The translations under genes were made by a program, and so were the position numbers. A DNA stretch of 64,000 bases from Nocardia niwae NBRC 108934 = DSM 45340 (GTDB lineage: Bacteria > Actinomycetota > Actinomycetes > Mycobacteriales > Mycobacteriaceae), in contig NZ_BDCK01000016.1 in assembly GCF_001613465.1 (NCBI RefSeq), positions 248,001 through 312,000 on the forward strand, read 5' to 3'. Positions 32,700 to 41,776 of the stretch are shown piece by piece. The notes under the pieces were generated by a model, which ran no database searches, was not told the DNA's origin, and saw nothing but the letters and a program-made list of their open reading frames with translations. Position 1 is the first letter of the stretch. Each line of letters starts with the position of its first letter.

Positions 32700-34048
32700 G
32701 TCTTCGTAACTGCTGAAGCGTGCGCCGGTGCCGGGAGCGGCGGCGGGCGGCGGCGGAATTCCGTGACGATCAGATGGACGAACCAGGCGAGCACGGCCGA
32801 CTGCGCGAATTTGCCGAGATTCTCGAAGCTGCCGAGGATGCCGCGTTCGAACAGGGTGGAGGCGCCGGTGATCGCCAGGCCCAGCACCAGGACGGGGAAG
32901 TACCGCGAATACAGCGATCGCTCCCAGGCGAGCAGCAGCACGAAGGTGAACACGACGGCGACGACCACGCCCGCCTCGCCGCCGAGCACATAGCCTTCGT
33001 TGACGTTGCCCTCCGCCAAGGACACCGACACGGTGCTCATATCCACCGACGCGCCACGCACGTCGTTCGCCCAAGCCGTGCCGGATTGGAGCTTCTCGGC
33101 GCCGAGCACCTGCGCCGGGATCAGGCTGAGGCTCGCGTGGTGCAGTACTTCGCCGGGGGACAACCAGCCGCGTGGGCCGACGAAGTAGGCATCGGTGGCG
33201 GCTTCGAGTAGGTCGAAGCGCCGCAGCATACTCAGGAACGGCCGGACGTCCGCCGGGTAGCGGGAGTCGACGAGGGTGGCGTCGAGCGCGGCCGTGCCGG
33301 AGTTCTTGAACGACTGCAGCCAGCCGAATCCGGCGACGCCGAGCACGCCGATCAGTGCCACACCGATCGTGGTGCGCCGGTTCCAGCCGAGCATCGAGAA
33401 CCGTACGGCCAGCGCGAGTGCGGCGGCGAGGATCGGTGTCTTGGACTGCACGGCCGACGACCAGTACAGTTCGCCCGCGAAGAGCGCGCCGAGCACCAGC
33501 GCCGTGGTCTGCGGCCGGGCGGGCCGGAGGAAGACGATCATCCCGAGCGCCGCGATCCCGGCGAACGTGGCGACAAAACTGAGCAGGGGATTGCCGCTGC
33601 TCACCTCACCGGCAGCGCCCAGCGATCCGGTGGCCACAGAGGCCGCCCGCCCCAGAAGCCCGAGCGCGTAGAGCGCCAGCAGAGTCGGCATCACGTCGGG
33701 ATCCGCGACCGCGGCCGGGACGGAGCGAGGCGGGTGCCGACGCCGCCAGAGCGCGTAACCGATCACCAGCAGCGCGTAACACCACAAGCCGAACACGACG
33801 TGGTCGAGCACCAGACCGATGCCGCGGTCGTACCCCAGACCAGCCAGCCGGGGGTCGGAGATGTTGTCGCCGTAATGCGGGTCCGGCTGCACCCCGAGCA
33901 GCACCAGCGGCCGCGCCACGTAGGACAGCGACCAGAAAAGGGCCTGCGCGATGAAGAACACGCGGGCGATGCCCGGAACCCACAGTGCGGCCACGGCGAC
34001 CGTGATCAGTGCGGCCGCGACGGCGGCTACATCGGTGTAGGCGTTCAG
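32696..34048 (-). CDS. Wzy-like polysaccharide polymerase with probable CTG start
   Basis: A 450-aa polytopic membrane protein with about ten hydrophobic segments and a large loop (residues about 275-390; MLRRFDLLEAATDAYFVGPR within it), the shape of O-antigen polymerases, which are poorly conserved in sequence. No ATG, GTG or TTG lies where the protein must begin. A CTG at 34048 does, 7 nt after a perfect GGAGG (34060-34056), and it overlaps the previous stop as CTGA. The next usable codon, GTG 33994, would cut into TM1. It lies between the flippase/transferase genes and the Wzz-like gene, as expected for a Wzy. Confidence 0.8.
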   Translation of the reverse strand: MNAYTDVAAVAAALITVAVAALWVPGIARVFFIAQALFWSLSYVARPLVLLGVQPDPHYGDNISDPRLAGLGYDRGIGLVLDHVVFGLWCYALLVIGYALWRRRHPPRSVPAAVADPDVMPTLLALYALGLLGRAASVATGSLGAAGEVSSGNPLLSFVATFAGIAALGMIVFLRPARPQTTALVLGALFAGELYWSSAVQSKTPILAAALALAVRFSMLGWNRRTTIGVALIGVLGVAGFGWLQSFKNSGTAALDATLVDSRYPADVRPFLSMLRRFDLLEAATDAYFVGPRGWLSPGEVLHHASLSLIPAQVLGAEKLQSGTAWANDVRGASVDMSTVSVSLAEGNVNEGYVLGGEAGVVVAVVFTFVLLLAWERSLYSRYFPVLVLGLAITGASTLFERGILGSFENLGKFAQSAVLAWFVHLIVTEFRRRPPPLPAPAHASAVTKT

Positions 34049-35061
34049 TTCCCGACCTCCGCGGCGAGGCCGACGATCTGCCGGGCGCGATCCACGTAAC
34101 GATGCCCCGCGGCGGTGATCCGCCGGTGCCCGGCCGCCGCGACCTCGGCCGCCCGCTCCGGGTGGGCGGCAACCCAATCGAGAATCGAGACCAGCTCGTC
34201 GGTGCCGTCGAACAGGAAGCACTCGACGGTGTCGCGCAACAGGTCGGCGTGTTCGCCGGTGCGTTCACCGACGAACAATCCACCGGCGGCGGGCACCTCG
34301 AAGCTACGGCAGGTGTGGGTGTCGCGGTTGCCGGAGTTGAGCAGCACCAGATTGGCTGTCACCTCGGCGATCGCGGCCGAATACGCGGGACCGTACACCG
34401 CGCCGCCGACGACGGCGCGGGTGGCGCGCAACTCCGGAACGCGGCGCCAGCCGGGGCCGCGGACCAGCAGGCGCGGTCCGTAGCGGCGTGCCAGGGACAC
34501 CAATTCGGCGCGGCGGTCGGGCCGGCACACTCCGATGAAACCGACCAGATAGTCATCGGCGCCGCGGCGGGCCGCCGGATGATGCCAGGCCGGGTCGTAA
34601 GCGCTGAGCACGAAACCGGCGGCCCGGGCGCCACGCGCCCGCAACTCCGGCACGTTGTGCTGTTTGGTGGTGACGATCAGGTCCCAGCCGGGTTCCGCGG
34701 CCAGGTAGGCGTCGGTGAGGTTCTCGGGGTTGGACACGTCGTCCGGGCTGTAGTGCACGTGCAGTGCGGCGGGTACGTCGAGCAGTCGCTGCTGGTCCAG
34801 ATGGATCCCCTTGAACACGAACAGCATGTCGGGCCGGAACGTGGCAGCGTTGCGTTCGATCTGGGTGTGTACTCGTTCGATCGTGCGCCGGTCGCGCCGA
34901 CCGGTCGCCTTCGCGTACACCCACGGTGGCGACAACCTGGCCGGGAGCGTCACCGGTGTGGAGTCGACCACGAGGACGTCATGGCCGGCTTGCCGGAAGC
35001 CGTCGGCGAGCGAACGTGCGTTGCTGCCGAGCCAGTCGTCGCCGACGAACAGAATTCTCAT
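34045..35061 (-). CDS. CgeB-like glycosyltransferase
   Basis: A 338-aa GT-B-like protein. The start MRILFVGDDWLGSNARSLAD is typical of the family that includes Bacillus CgeB. The middle has HVHYSPDDVSNPENLTDAYL and WDLIVTTKQHNVPELRARGA. The C-terminal part has the conserved CRSFEVPAAGGLFVGERTGE, then LLRDTVECFLFDGTDELV, as in the Glyco_trans_1_2 domain. AGGAAGGAAACCTGACC precedes the ATG at 35061. It sits 2 bp after the flippase gene and couples to the polymerase through CTGA. Confidence 0.87.
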   Translation of the reverse strand: MRILFVGDDWLGSNARSLADGFRQAGHDVLVVDSTPVTLPARLSPPWVYAKATGRRDRRTIERVHTQIERNAATFRPDMLFVFKGIHLDQQRLLDVPAALHVHYSPDDVSNPENLTDAYLAAEPGWDLIVTTKQHNVPELRARGARAAGFVLSAYDPAWHHPAARRGADDYLVGFIGVCRPDRRAELVSLARRYGPRLLVRGPGWRRVPELRATRAVVGGAVYGPAYSAAIAEVTANLVLLNSGNRDTHTCRSFEVPAAGGLFVGERTGEHADLLRDTVECFLFDGTDELVSILDWVAAHPERAAEVAAAGHRRITAAGHRYVDRARQIVGLAAEVGN

Positions 35062-35063
35062 GG

Positions 35064-36479
35064 TCAGGTTTCCTTCCTGGGCACGACAGGCAGCGGCACG
35101 GTGTCGGCTTCGGCGTGGTCGCGGCGGGCCAGGAACCGCATCCGCAGCAGATGCCAGGTGGCGACGGTGATTTCGGCCAGCAGCAGGCCGTAGACCAAGG
35201 TGTGCACCGAGCGGGTCCAGACGGTCAGCAGCAAAGCGCCGATGGCGACGAGAGTGCCGAGCAGCGCCCCGATCAGGACTCCGGTGGTGTCCTGGCGCAC
35301 CGGCAGGATGGCCGTGGTGATGAACGAGGTGACCGTCGTGGCGGGCAGGATCAGCACCTCGATCCGCAACAGACCGGTGGACGCGGCGAATTCGGTACCG
35401 AAGACCAGCCGGATCAGCAGGGGCGCGGATAGCCAGATGCCCGCTGAAGCGAGCGCGGCGACGGCGACGGTCACGGCCAGCGCCTGTGTGCTGTACCGCC
35501 AGAACCCGAGATGGTCGCCGCGTCGGGCCATACGTGGCAACAGTGCGAAGCCGATGGCGTCGAGCAGTGATTGGACCGCGCGCACCAGGCGGTCGCCGGC
35601 CGAGTACAAGCCCAGCGAGACGGCGTCGAGCACGGCCGAGTACAGCGTCGCCGCACCCTGCCCGTAGCCGGTGACCAGCAACCGGGAGACGAACACCGGC
35701 ACGCTGCGGCGCAGCACGACGCCGTAATAGCGGGGACGGGCCGGCGCCCCGTACCGGCGCCAGGCATCCCACCATGTCAGTGCCACCGTCGGCACCGAGG
35801 ACAGCAATAGGCACAGCAAGGCGACGTGCGGATTCGGCAGTTGCGGAAGCAGGCCGACCAGCAACCCGAGGTAGCACAGCCGCCCGACGCTCTGGTAGGC
35901 GGTGGAGGTGCCGAACCGCCCCTCACCGATCAGCAGCCAGTCCTCCGACAGGGACCAGAAGCCACCGACGAACAGGCCGAGCAGCACCATCTGCGCGGCC
36001 TCGGGCACGCGCACGGCAAAGGCTACGGCGAGCGCGACACCGAACAGCGTCGCCGTGGCGAGACGGATGGCCAGATAGTCGCCACGCAGCTGGTTCATCT
36101 CCCGCAACCGGGTGTCCCTGCGCCCGTTGATCTCCGGAACGCGGGCGGACAGGAACTGCGTGACGCCCAGATCCACGACGAGCGAGCCGATGAAGTAGGC
36201 CGACATGCCGATGGCGAGCAGGCCGAGGCCGTGGGCGCCGAGTACCCGGGCGATCAGCGGCACGGTGACGACCGTGACGATGTACTGACCGTATCTGCCG
36301 AAACTCACCAGTGCGATATCGCCGAGTACCTCGAACCGGCTCGGCTTGCTGTGCGCGCCACCACCGCCCGGCCCGCGAGCCCCGTCGGCGCGACGGTGCA
36401 CCCCGCCGGGACGCCGGGGCAGTTCGACCCGAGGGAAGACGTCGGTGGTCAGCGTGGCGAGGTAATCGGGTTCGGTCAC
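35064..36479 (-). CDS. Wzx-like polysaccharide flippase
   Basis: A 471-aa membrane protein with about 12-14 hydrophobic segments. The N-terminal signature (LGDIALVSFGRYGQYIVTVV, then VPLIARVLGAHGLGLLAIGM) matches Polysacc_synt/MATE-type oligosaccharide flippases, including the GLGL element at TM2. The first 45 residues are a polar, arginine/glycine-rich leader, so a start later than the ATG at 36479 is possible; the ATGA overlap with the GT4 gene argues for it. It would flip the finished lipid-linked repeat unit. Confidence 0.88.
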   Translation of the reverse strand: MTEPDYLATLTTDVFPRVELPRRPGGVHRRADGARGPGGGGAHSKPSRFEVLGDIALVSFGRYGQYIVTVVTVPLIARVLGAHGLGLLAIGMSAYFIGSLVVDLGVTQFLSARVPEINGRRDTRLREMNQLRGDYLAIRLATATLFGVALAVAFAVRVPEAAQMVLLGLFVGGFWSLSEDWLLIGEGRFGTSTAYQSVGRLCYLGLLVGLLPQLPNPHVALLCLLLSSVPTVALTWWDAWRRYGAPARPRYYGVVLRRSVPVFVSRLLVTGYGQGAATLYSAVLDAVSLGLYSAGDRLVRAVQSLLDAIGFALLPRMARRGDHLGFWRYSTQALAVTVAVAALASAGIWLSAPLLIRLVFGTEFAASTGLLRIEVLILPATTVTSFITTAILPVRQDTTGVLIGALLGTLVAIGALLLTVWTRSVHTLVYGLLLAEITVATWHLLRMRFLARRDHAEADTVPLPVVPRKET

Positions 36480-37606
36480 GGCGGCGCCACCTCGTCGAGG
36501 AAGCGGGTGACCACGCGTGCCGTGGTGCCGATGTCGAAGTCGCGGGCGCGGTCGGCGCCCGCGGCGGCGATCCGGGCGCGCGCGGCCGGATCGCCGAGCA
36601 GTTCGGTGAGAGCCGCGGTGAGCGCGGCTTCGTCACCGGCGGGCACCAGGCGACCGGTACGCCCGTCGGCGATGATCTCGGCCGGGCCGCCGGGCACCGT
36701 CGCGATCACTGCGCAGCCTGCGGCCATGCCTTCCACAACCACCTGCCCGAACGGCTCGGGCAGCACCGAGCAGTGCACGAGCACGTCGGCCTCGGCGAGA
36801 TACCGGTGGGGGTCGTCGACGTGACCGGTGAACGTCACGGCCAGGCCGAGTTCGTCCGCGAGTTGTTCCAGGTACCGCCGGAAGGGTTGTTCATCGAAGA
36901 ACGTCCCGCCGACGAGGTACACCGCCGCGGGCCGGGTCGGCACCGCCGCCAGGGCACGCAGAAACACGTCCTGGCCTTTCCAGGGGCTCAGCCGTCCCAC
37001 GACGACCACGACCGCATCAGCGGCCGCGCGGGTGCGGGGCGGCGGCGGTGTGGCGGGCAGGGCGACGCCCGGGTACGCGACGACCACCGGGATGCGCGCG
37101 GGCAATGTCTCCCGGGTGCCCTGACTGTTGGCGAGCAGTCCCCGGCAGAACAGAGCGGCCAGCAGCCGGATAGTGGTGGCAGGGAGCAGGCCGAAGTAGT
37201 CCCGGGATACTCGGTCGTGGACCTGCCAGACGAGGGGCACCCGGGCGCGGCGGGCCGCGACCGCCCCCAGCACCAGCGCCTTGGTGCTCTCGGCGACCAG
37301 CACCCGGGCGCGCAAGTCGCGGACCGCACCCCCGACCGCCCAGCCCAGCCGCAGCAACGCGAGAAACCCGCTGATCAGCCGCAACGGGCCGGACCCGATG
37401 GTCATCGCCCGGCTGTCGAATCGGCCGGTCACGACACGGGTGTCGATCCCCGCGTCGCGGGCACGAGCCAGCACCGGGCCGTCCTCGGTGCACACCAGCG
37501 CCACTTCGGCGCCATGCGCGCGCAGCGTGCGCAGCAGCCGCAGGGTGGCCAATTCAGCTCCGGACGGCGCGGCGGTGTGGCCGAGGAAGACCGCGGGCCC
37601 ATTCAT
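36476..37606 (-). CDS. Glycosyltransferase family 4 (second in operon)
   Basis: A 376-aa GT-B enzyme. The N-terminal part opens MNGPAVFLGHTAAPSGAELA. The donor domain has VVVVGRLSPWKGQDVFLRAL, then LPEPFGQVVVEGMAAGCAVIA (the EX7E motif region) and GGPAEIIADGRTGRLVPAGD. The ATG at 37606 overlaps the previous stop and its own stop overlaps the flippase start, both as ATGA. Donor and acceptor unknown. Confidence 0.9.
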   Translation of the reverse strand: MNGPAVFLGHTAAPSGAELATLRLLRTLRAHGAEVALVCTEDGPVLARARDAGIDTRVVTGRFDSRAMTIGSGPLRLISGFLALLRLGWAVGGAVRDLRARVLVAESTKALVLGAVAARRARVPLVWQVHDRVSRDYFGLLPATTIRLLAALFCRGLLANSQGTRETLPARIPVVVAYPGVALPATPPPPRTRAAADAVVVVVGRLSPWKGQDVFLRALAAVPTRPAAVYLVGGTFFDEQPFRRYLEQLADELGLAVTFTGHVDDPHRYLAEADVLVHCSVLPEPFGQVVVEGMAAGCAVIATVPGGPAEIIADGRTGRLVPAGDEAALTAALTELLGDPAARARIAAAGADRARDFDIGTTARVVTRFLDEVAPP

Positions 37607-38706
37607 CCGAACTCCCGATATAGCGCGGCGTGCCGCTGGGCGGCCGCATGCCAGCTGAAGGTCTCCGCGTGGGCGCGGCACTGCTCCGGCGTCGGCCGGC
37701 AGCCGGAGATCGCCGCGCTGATCCGAGCCGCGAGCGCGGCGGGGTCGCCGGGCGGCACGATCAACGAGGAATCCAGGCCCCGCACGGCGTCGGGCAGACC
37801 GCCGCACCGAGTGACCACCGGCGCCCGGCCCGCGGCGAGCGACTCGAGGGCGATCAGGCCGAATCCCTCCAGGGCCACCGTCGGCACCACGGTGAGCGCG
37901 GCGGAGGTGTAGCGGGCGGCGAGTTCCTGGTCGGGAATCCGGCCGGTGAACTCGACGCTGCCGTCGAGCCCGCCCTCGATGGCTCCGCGCCGGAGATCCG
38001 CCTCGGCGCTGCCGGTTCCGACGATGACCAGACGAGCCTCCGGGTGCTCGGCGAGCACCCCGGGCCACGCGCGCAGCAACACATCGATGCCCATCCGGCG
38101 CTCCAGCCGCCGCACACACAGGACGACCGGCGGGGACGCGGGGACCGGGGCGGCTCGGAACCGGGTGAGATCGACTCCGGGCGCGATCACCTCGACGCGA
38201 TCGGACGGGATGCGGTAGTCGTCGCACAACACAGTGCGGAAGTGATCGGAAAGCACGACGAAACGATCCGCGCAAACGTAACGCAAACGTTCGATGAGGT
38301 ATTTGGCGAAAGCCGCGGCGGGATGCTGTCCGTGCATTCGGCTCTCCGCCGCCCACGGACCGTGGAAATGCACGACCAGCGGTAGCCGTCGACCACGCCG
38401 GTCTCTGGCGGCCGGGCCGTAGAGGCAGAAGTGGCGATCCACGACGGTGCCGGGGTCCAACGCGTCGCGAGCGCAGAACGCGGTGCGGGCGCGGCGCAGT
38501 GTCGACCCGCCGACCGGCCCCCAGGACCGGGTACCGGCAACCGTCCGGTCGGGCGGGCCGAAGGCGGCGGCAGACAAAGAAATCCCAGGAACTTCCAGCA
38601 ATGCGCCGTGCAAATCCGTGAAGTATCGGCCCAGGCCGCCGGGCGCGGCGCCGAACCATTCCGATCCGGTCATGTGCACCTGCACCGCGTCGGAAGCGCT
38701 GATCAT
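37603..38706 (-). CDS. Glycosyltransferase family 4 (first in operon)
   Basis: A 367-aa GT-B enzyme. The start has GSEWFGAAPGGLGRYFTDLH (acceptor-side glycine loop), the middle has VEVIAPGVDLTRFR, and the donor side has VLCVRRLERRMGIDVLLRAW, then LEGFGLIALESLAAGRAPVV (EX7E). It is the first gene of the 12.6-kb minus-strand operon, reading away from the divergent GT2 gene, so the promoter should lie in 38707-38940, a stretch noticeably richer in A and T. Confidence 0.9.
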   Translation of the reverse strand: MISASDAVQVHMTGSEWFGAAPGGLGRYFTDLHGALLEVPGISLSAAAFGPPDRTVAGTRSWGPVGGSTLRRARTAFCARDALDPGTVVDRHFCLYGPAARDRRGRRLPLVVHFHGPWAAESRMHGQHPAAAFAKYLIERLRYVCADRFVVLSDHFRTVLCDDYRIPSDRVEVIAPGVDLTRFRAAPVPASPPVVLCVRRLERRMGIDVLLRAWPGVLAEHPEARLVIVGTGSAEADLRRGAIEGGLDGSVEFTGRIPDQELAARYTSAALTVVPTVALEGFGLIALESLAAGRAPVVTRCGGLPDAVRGLDSSLIVPPGDPAALAARISAAISGCRPTPEQCRAHAETFSWHAAAQRHAALYREFG

Positions 38707-38940
38707 GACCCGGCCCCCTCATCCCGCATGCCGCACCCGTGGAGTCGTCGGCCGAACTCGTTTACGGCCGGGAAGTATAGGGCTGACCACCGGTTTCGGC
38801 CTTCCCACGCAGATGCGCGGTATCCGATATTCGGCACCGGTCCGCACGGGTTCGGATGCCGACCCGGAGCGAAATATGGCATAGTTCGGGCAATTACGAG
38901 GCAATGTCCGATTGCGGTTCTGACAAAAAGGCGGCTGGCG

Positions 38941-39759
38941 ATGCGGAAACTGTCGGTGTGCGTGCCGGCCTACAACGCGGAACGAACGCTCTCCGCGACC
39001 CTGGATTCGGTCCTGGCCCAAGACCTCGATTTCGAAGTCGTGATCCTCGACAACGCGAGCACCGACCGCACCGGCGACATCGCGCGGGCACGGCGCGATC
39101 CGCGGGTGCGTGTCCTGCGCAACGATCGCGTACTGCCGATCGGCGCGAATTGGGACCGGGCGATCCGGGAATCCACCGGGGACCTCGTGAAGGTGGTCTG
39201 CGCCGACGACCTCCTGCGTCCCGGCACCCTCGCCGCGCAGTCGGCGGTGTTCGACGACGACGCGATCGCGTTGTGCGCGGGCAGGTTCGACGTGATCGAC
39301 GAGTCCGGCGACCTGCTCGAGACCGGGCTGGGGCTGCCGCAGCTGATCGGCAGGCACGGCAGCCGCCGGCTGGCCCGGGTGATCGTGCGTCGCGGGGCGG
39401 CCGACTTCGGCCCCACCGCGGCCGCCATGTTCCGGCGTGCCGACTACGACGCCGTCGGCGGACTGCGCGGCGACCTCGTATTCCCGATGGATGTGGACCT
39501 GTTCGCCCGCGTCGGCAGCCGCGGCGCTTTCCTCGGGCTCGACGACATCGTGGCCGCCTGGCGGAACTCCTCGTTCAACCTGTGCAGTCGCACATCGACC
39601 CGCAGCAAGCTCACCGAGCAGCTGCGATTCCATCATCGGCTGGGCGCCGATCACCCGGAGCTCGTCGGTCCGGCCGATGTGCTGGCCGGTGACCTGCGCC
39701 TGGTCCGGGCATTGGGGACGCGGCTGCGGGTGCGCGCGCGGGCCGCGGTCGGTCGCTGA
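38941..39759 (+). CDS. Glycosyltransferase family 2
   Basis: A 272-aa GT-A enzyme. The start MRKLSVCVPAYNAERTLSAT is classical GT2. Nucleotide-binding landmarks are VVILDNASTDRTGDIARARR and the metal-binding VVCADDLLRPG (D-x-D equivalent), with FPMDVDLFARVG as the later acidic motif. The ATG at 38941 is the natural start; the frame is open upstream only as a shadow. It is the one plus-strand transferase in the locus core, divergent from the long operon. Confidence 0.88.
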   Translation: MRKLSVCVPAYNAERTLSATLDSVLAQDLDFEVVILDNASTDRTGDIARARRDPRVRVLRNDRVLPIGANWDRAIRESTGDLVKVVCADDLLRPGTLAAQSAVFDDDAIALCAGRFDVIDESGDLLETGLGLPQLIGRHGSRRLARVIVRRGAADFGPTAAAMFRRADYDAVGGLRGDLVFPMDVDLFARVGSRGAFLGLDDIVAAWRNSSFNLCSRTSTRSKLTEQLRFHHRLGADHPELVGPADVLAGDLRLVRALGTRLRVRARAAVGR

Positions 39760-39801
39760 ACAAGACCGCGGTTGCTGCTGTCCGGTAGTGGCCACCGCCG
39801 A

Positions 39802-40101
39802 TCACACCGTCGCGGCCGGGCAGTCGACATCGCCGCTCGGCGACATCGGTTCGGCGCGGCGGCGCCCACGCACCGGTCCGATCGCCTCGATGCCGCCGGC
39901 GCGCACGAGACCGCCGGACCGGTCGGCCCCGACCATCGGCGCCATGGCCGGTGCGACCGCGTCGGCCGGCGAATGCGGCTGTCGGCGCATCCGAGAGGTG
40001 ATGTTCATCGGTACGGCTGTCCTCGCTCGGGAACTGCTGGCCGGGTGCGGCCCGGGAATCGTGGTCGGCGGGATGGAGTCACACGGTCGGGGGTCGGTCA
40101 T
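39802..40101 (-). CDS. Possible 99-aa protein after the methyltransferase
   Basis: A 99-aa frame rich in Pro, Ala and Arg (MTDPRPCDSIPPTTIPGPHP start), without a known domain. In its favour, the ATG overlaps the methyltransferase stop as ATGA and AAGGGCGAG lies upstream. Against it, the composition is that of a random high-GC frame and the other strand is also open. If it is not a gene, 39760-40097 is intergenic with nothing else visible. Confidence 0.35.
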   Translation of the reverse strand: MTDPRPCDSIPPTTIPGPHPASSSRARTAVPMNITSRMRRQPHSPADAVAPAMAPMVGADRSGGLVRAGGIEAIGPVRGRRRAEPMSPSGDVDCPAATV

Positions 40102-41198
40102 CCACTCGCCCTTCTGGGTCCGCGCGGATCGTCCACGAACCAGCGACCGTCGAGTGCTGGAAGTTCGGTCGACACTTCGTCCAGTAGGTCGGGCAGCGTC
40201 AACAACACCCGGTCGGGTGCTGCCGCGATCAGATCCCGCGGGCTGATGATCGGGATGTCGGTGCCGGGCATCCGGCGTCCCCGTTTGGCGGGCGCGGCGT
40301 CGGCGACTCCGGCGACAAGCCCCTGGTGCGCACCGGCCAGCGACAGCAGAGCAACCGCCCGGGACGCGGCGCCGTAGGCGTAGACGCGCTGCCCGGCCGC
40401 GGCCGCATCGATCAGCCAGTTCCGCAGCGCGCGCACATGGTCGTCCACGAACCGCTGGAGCCGATGCAGCGATGCCGGGGTGACGATTTCGCGTTCGCGG
40501 GCCAGGATCTCGCGTACGGCGCGGTCCGGCTCGGTAGGGCCGCGCCGAGCTGCTACCAGCACCGTCCCGCCGTAGAGGTCGAACTCCCACGCGGTGGTCA
40601 CGCCCATGCCCGCGGCGGTGAGCGCCAGGCTCAGCGCGTGCAGGGAGTAGTACGCGAAATGCCCGTGCCGCAACGCGTTCCACTGCCGTTGTGCCACGAT
40701 GGCGGCCAGCGAGTGGAACTGCAGCAGGAGCAGCCCGTCCGGCGCGGTGGCCGCGGCGCGTGCGGCGAACGCGGCCCGCTGGTCGGGTTCGTGCATGATG
40801 CCGAAACAGTCCACGACCAGGTCCGCCCGCGCCGCGTCGGCTTCGGTGCAGCCATGCTCGGCCAGCGACGGCAGCCAGGAACCACCGTGCGGACTACCGA
40901 ACTCGATGACCGTGCGCCCGCGCAGCAGACCGGCCGCGTCGACCCGGGCAATCGCCTCGGCCGCTTGGTCGCGCAGGGCCCGCGGCTCCACGCCACGGGG
41001 TTCGGCGGCCACGGTGTCGTCTTCGGCGAGCTGCGCCAGCTCGCAGCGCGGGCACCGCACCATCCGCAGCGGGTGCGTGGTCTCCGCCGGTGTCACCGGC
41101 CGGCCCGCAGGCGGGAAATCATCGGCTGCGGGCACCGTTCCGAGATCCAGGACGGTGTGCAGAACGGCGCCGGAGCAGGCGCGGCAGCGGCCGGTCAT
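40098..41198 (-). CDS. Shortened NovU-type C-methyltransferase-like protein
   Basis: A 366-aa protein. The N-terminal zinc-binding motif (CRACSG and CPRCELAQL), the HGHFAYYSLHALSLAL motif and the C-terminal Rossmann part (VYAYGAASRAVALL) match the NovU/TylC3 sugar C-methyltransferase family (Methyltransf_13/11/14). It is about 60 residues shorter than the family and the paralogue at 44211: the region after the zinc motif is deleted, and SAM motif I reads VIEFGSPHGGSWL instead of VVEVASNDGYLL. SAM binding may be impaired. The GT-like start CxxC at residue 5 fixes the ATG. It is divergent from the epimerase-like gene by only 14 bp. Confidence 0.78.
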   Translation of the reverse strand: MTGRCRACSGAVLHTVLDLGTVPAADDFPPAGRPVTPAETTHPLRMVRCPRCELAQLAEDDTVAAEPRGVEPRALRDQAAEAIARVDAAGLLRGRTVIEFGSPHGGSWLPSLAEHGCTEADAARADLVVDCFGIMHEPDQRAAFAARAAATAPDGLLLLQFHSLAAIVAQRQWNALRHGHFAYYSLHALSLALTAAGMGVTTAWEFDLYGGTVLVAARRGPTEPDRAVREILAREREIVTPASLHRLQRFVDDHVRALRNWLIDAAAAGQRVYAYGAASRAVALLSLAGAHQGLVAGVADAAPAKRGRRMPGTDIPIISPRDLIAAAPDRVLLTLPDLLDEVSTELPALDGRWFVDDPRGPRRASG

Positions 41199-41212
41199 GA
41201 CACGATGTCGGT

Positions 41213-41776
41213 GTGCGTATCGAGCAGACCGACCTGGTCGGCGTGGTGGTGCTGGTCCCAGCGCCCGTCCGGGACGACCGGGGCCTGTTCACCCGGACCT
41301 TCGATGCCGCGGAATTCGACTCCCATCTGGGAATTCCGAGATTCTCGGCCGGTTTCGTGCAGGACTCGCAGTCCCGGTCGCACCGCGGTGTGGTGCGCGG
41401 CATGCACGGCCGGTCCGGGCGCGGGGAGGCCAAACTGGTCCGCTGCGCACACGGCGCGGTGCATGACGTGCTGGTCGACATCCGGCCGTCGTCGCCGACG
41501 TTCGGCCGGACGCAGGCGTTCCGGCTCGACGACGAGGAGTTCCGCCACCTGTACGTGCCACCGGGCTTTCTGCACGGATTCCAAGCACTCACCGACACCG
41601 CTGATGTGTGCTACCGAATCGATCGGCCGCACGATCCTGCCGAGGATCTCAGCGTCGCCTTCGACGATCCGGACTTGGCGATCGCCTGGCCGCTGCCGGT
41701 GACGGCGGTGTCGGATCGCGACGCGAACGCCGGACGATGGAGCCATCTGCGGGCTATCCTGTCACCGGCGCGGTGA
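41213..41776 (+). CDS. RmlC-like dTDP-sugar 3,5-epimerase family protein
   Basis: A 187-aa cupin of the RmlC family. The start MRIEQTDLVGVVVLVPAPVR is family-like. RSHRGVVRGMHG carries the catalytic histidine, YVPPGFLHGFQALTD the second conserved site and CYR the tyrosine position. DLSVAFDDPDLAIAWPLP is the usual C-terminal motif. Epimerisation at C3 and/or C5 of a 4-keto sugar is expected. The GTG at 41213 lies 6 nt after CACGAT and has no ribosome site. Its last 23 bp overlap the 3' end of the convergent epimerase gene. Confidence 0.85.
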   Translation: MRIEQTDLVGVVVLVPAPVRDDRGLFTRTFDAAEFDSHLGIPRFSAGFVQDSQSRSHRGVVRGMHGRSGRGEAKLVRCAHGAVHDVLVDIRPSSPTFGRTQAFRLDDEEFRHLYVPPGFLHGFQALTDTADVCYRIDRPHDPAEDLSVAFDDPDLAIAWPLPVTAVSDRDANAGRWSHLRAILSPAR

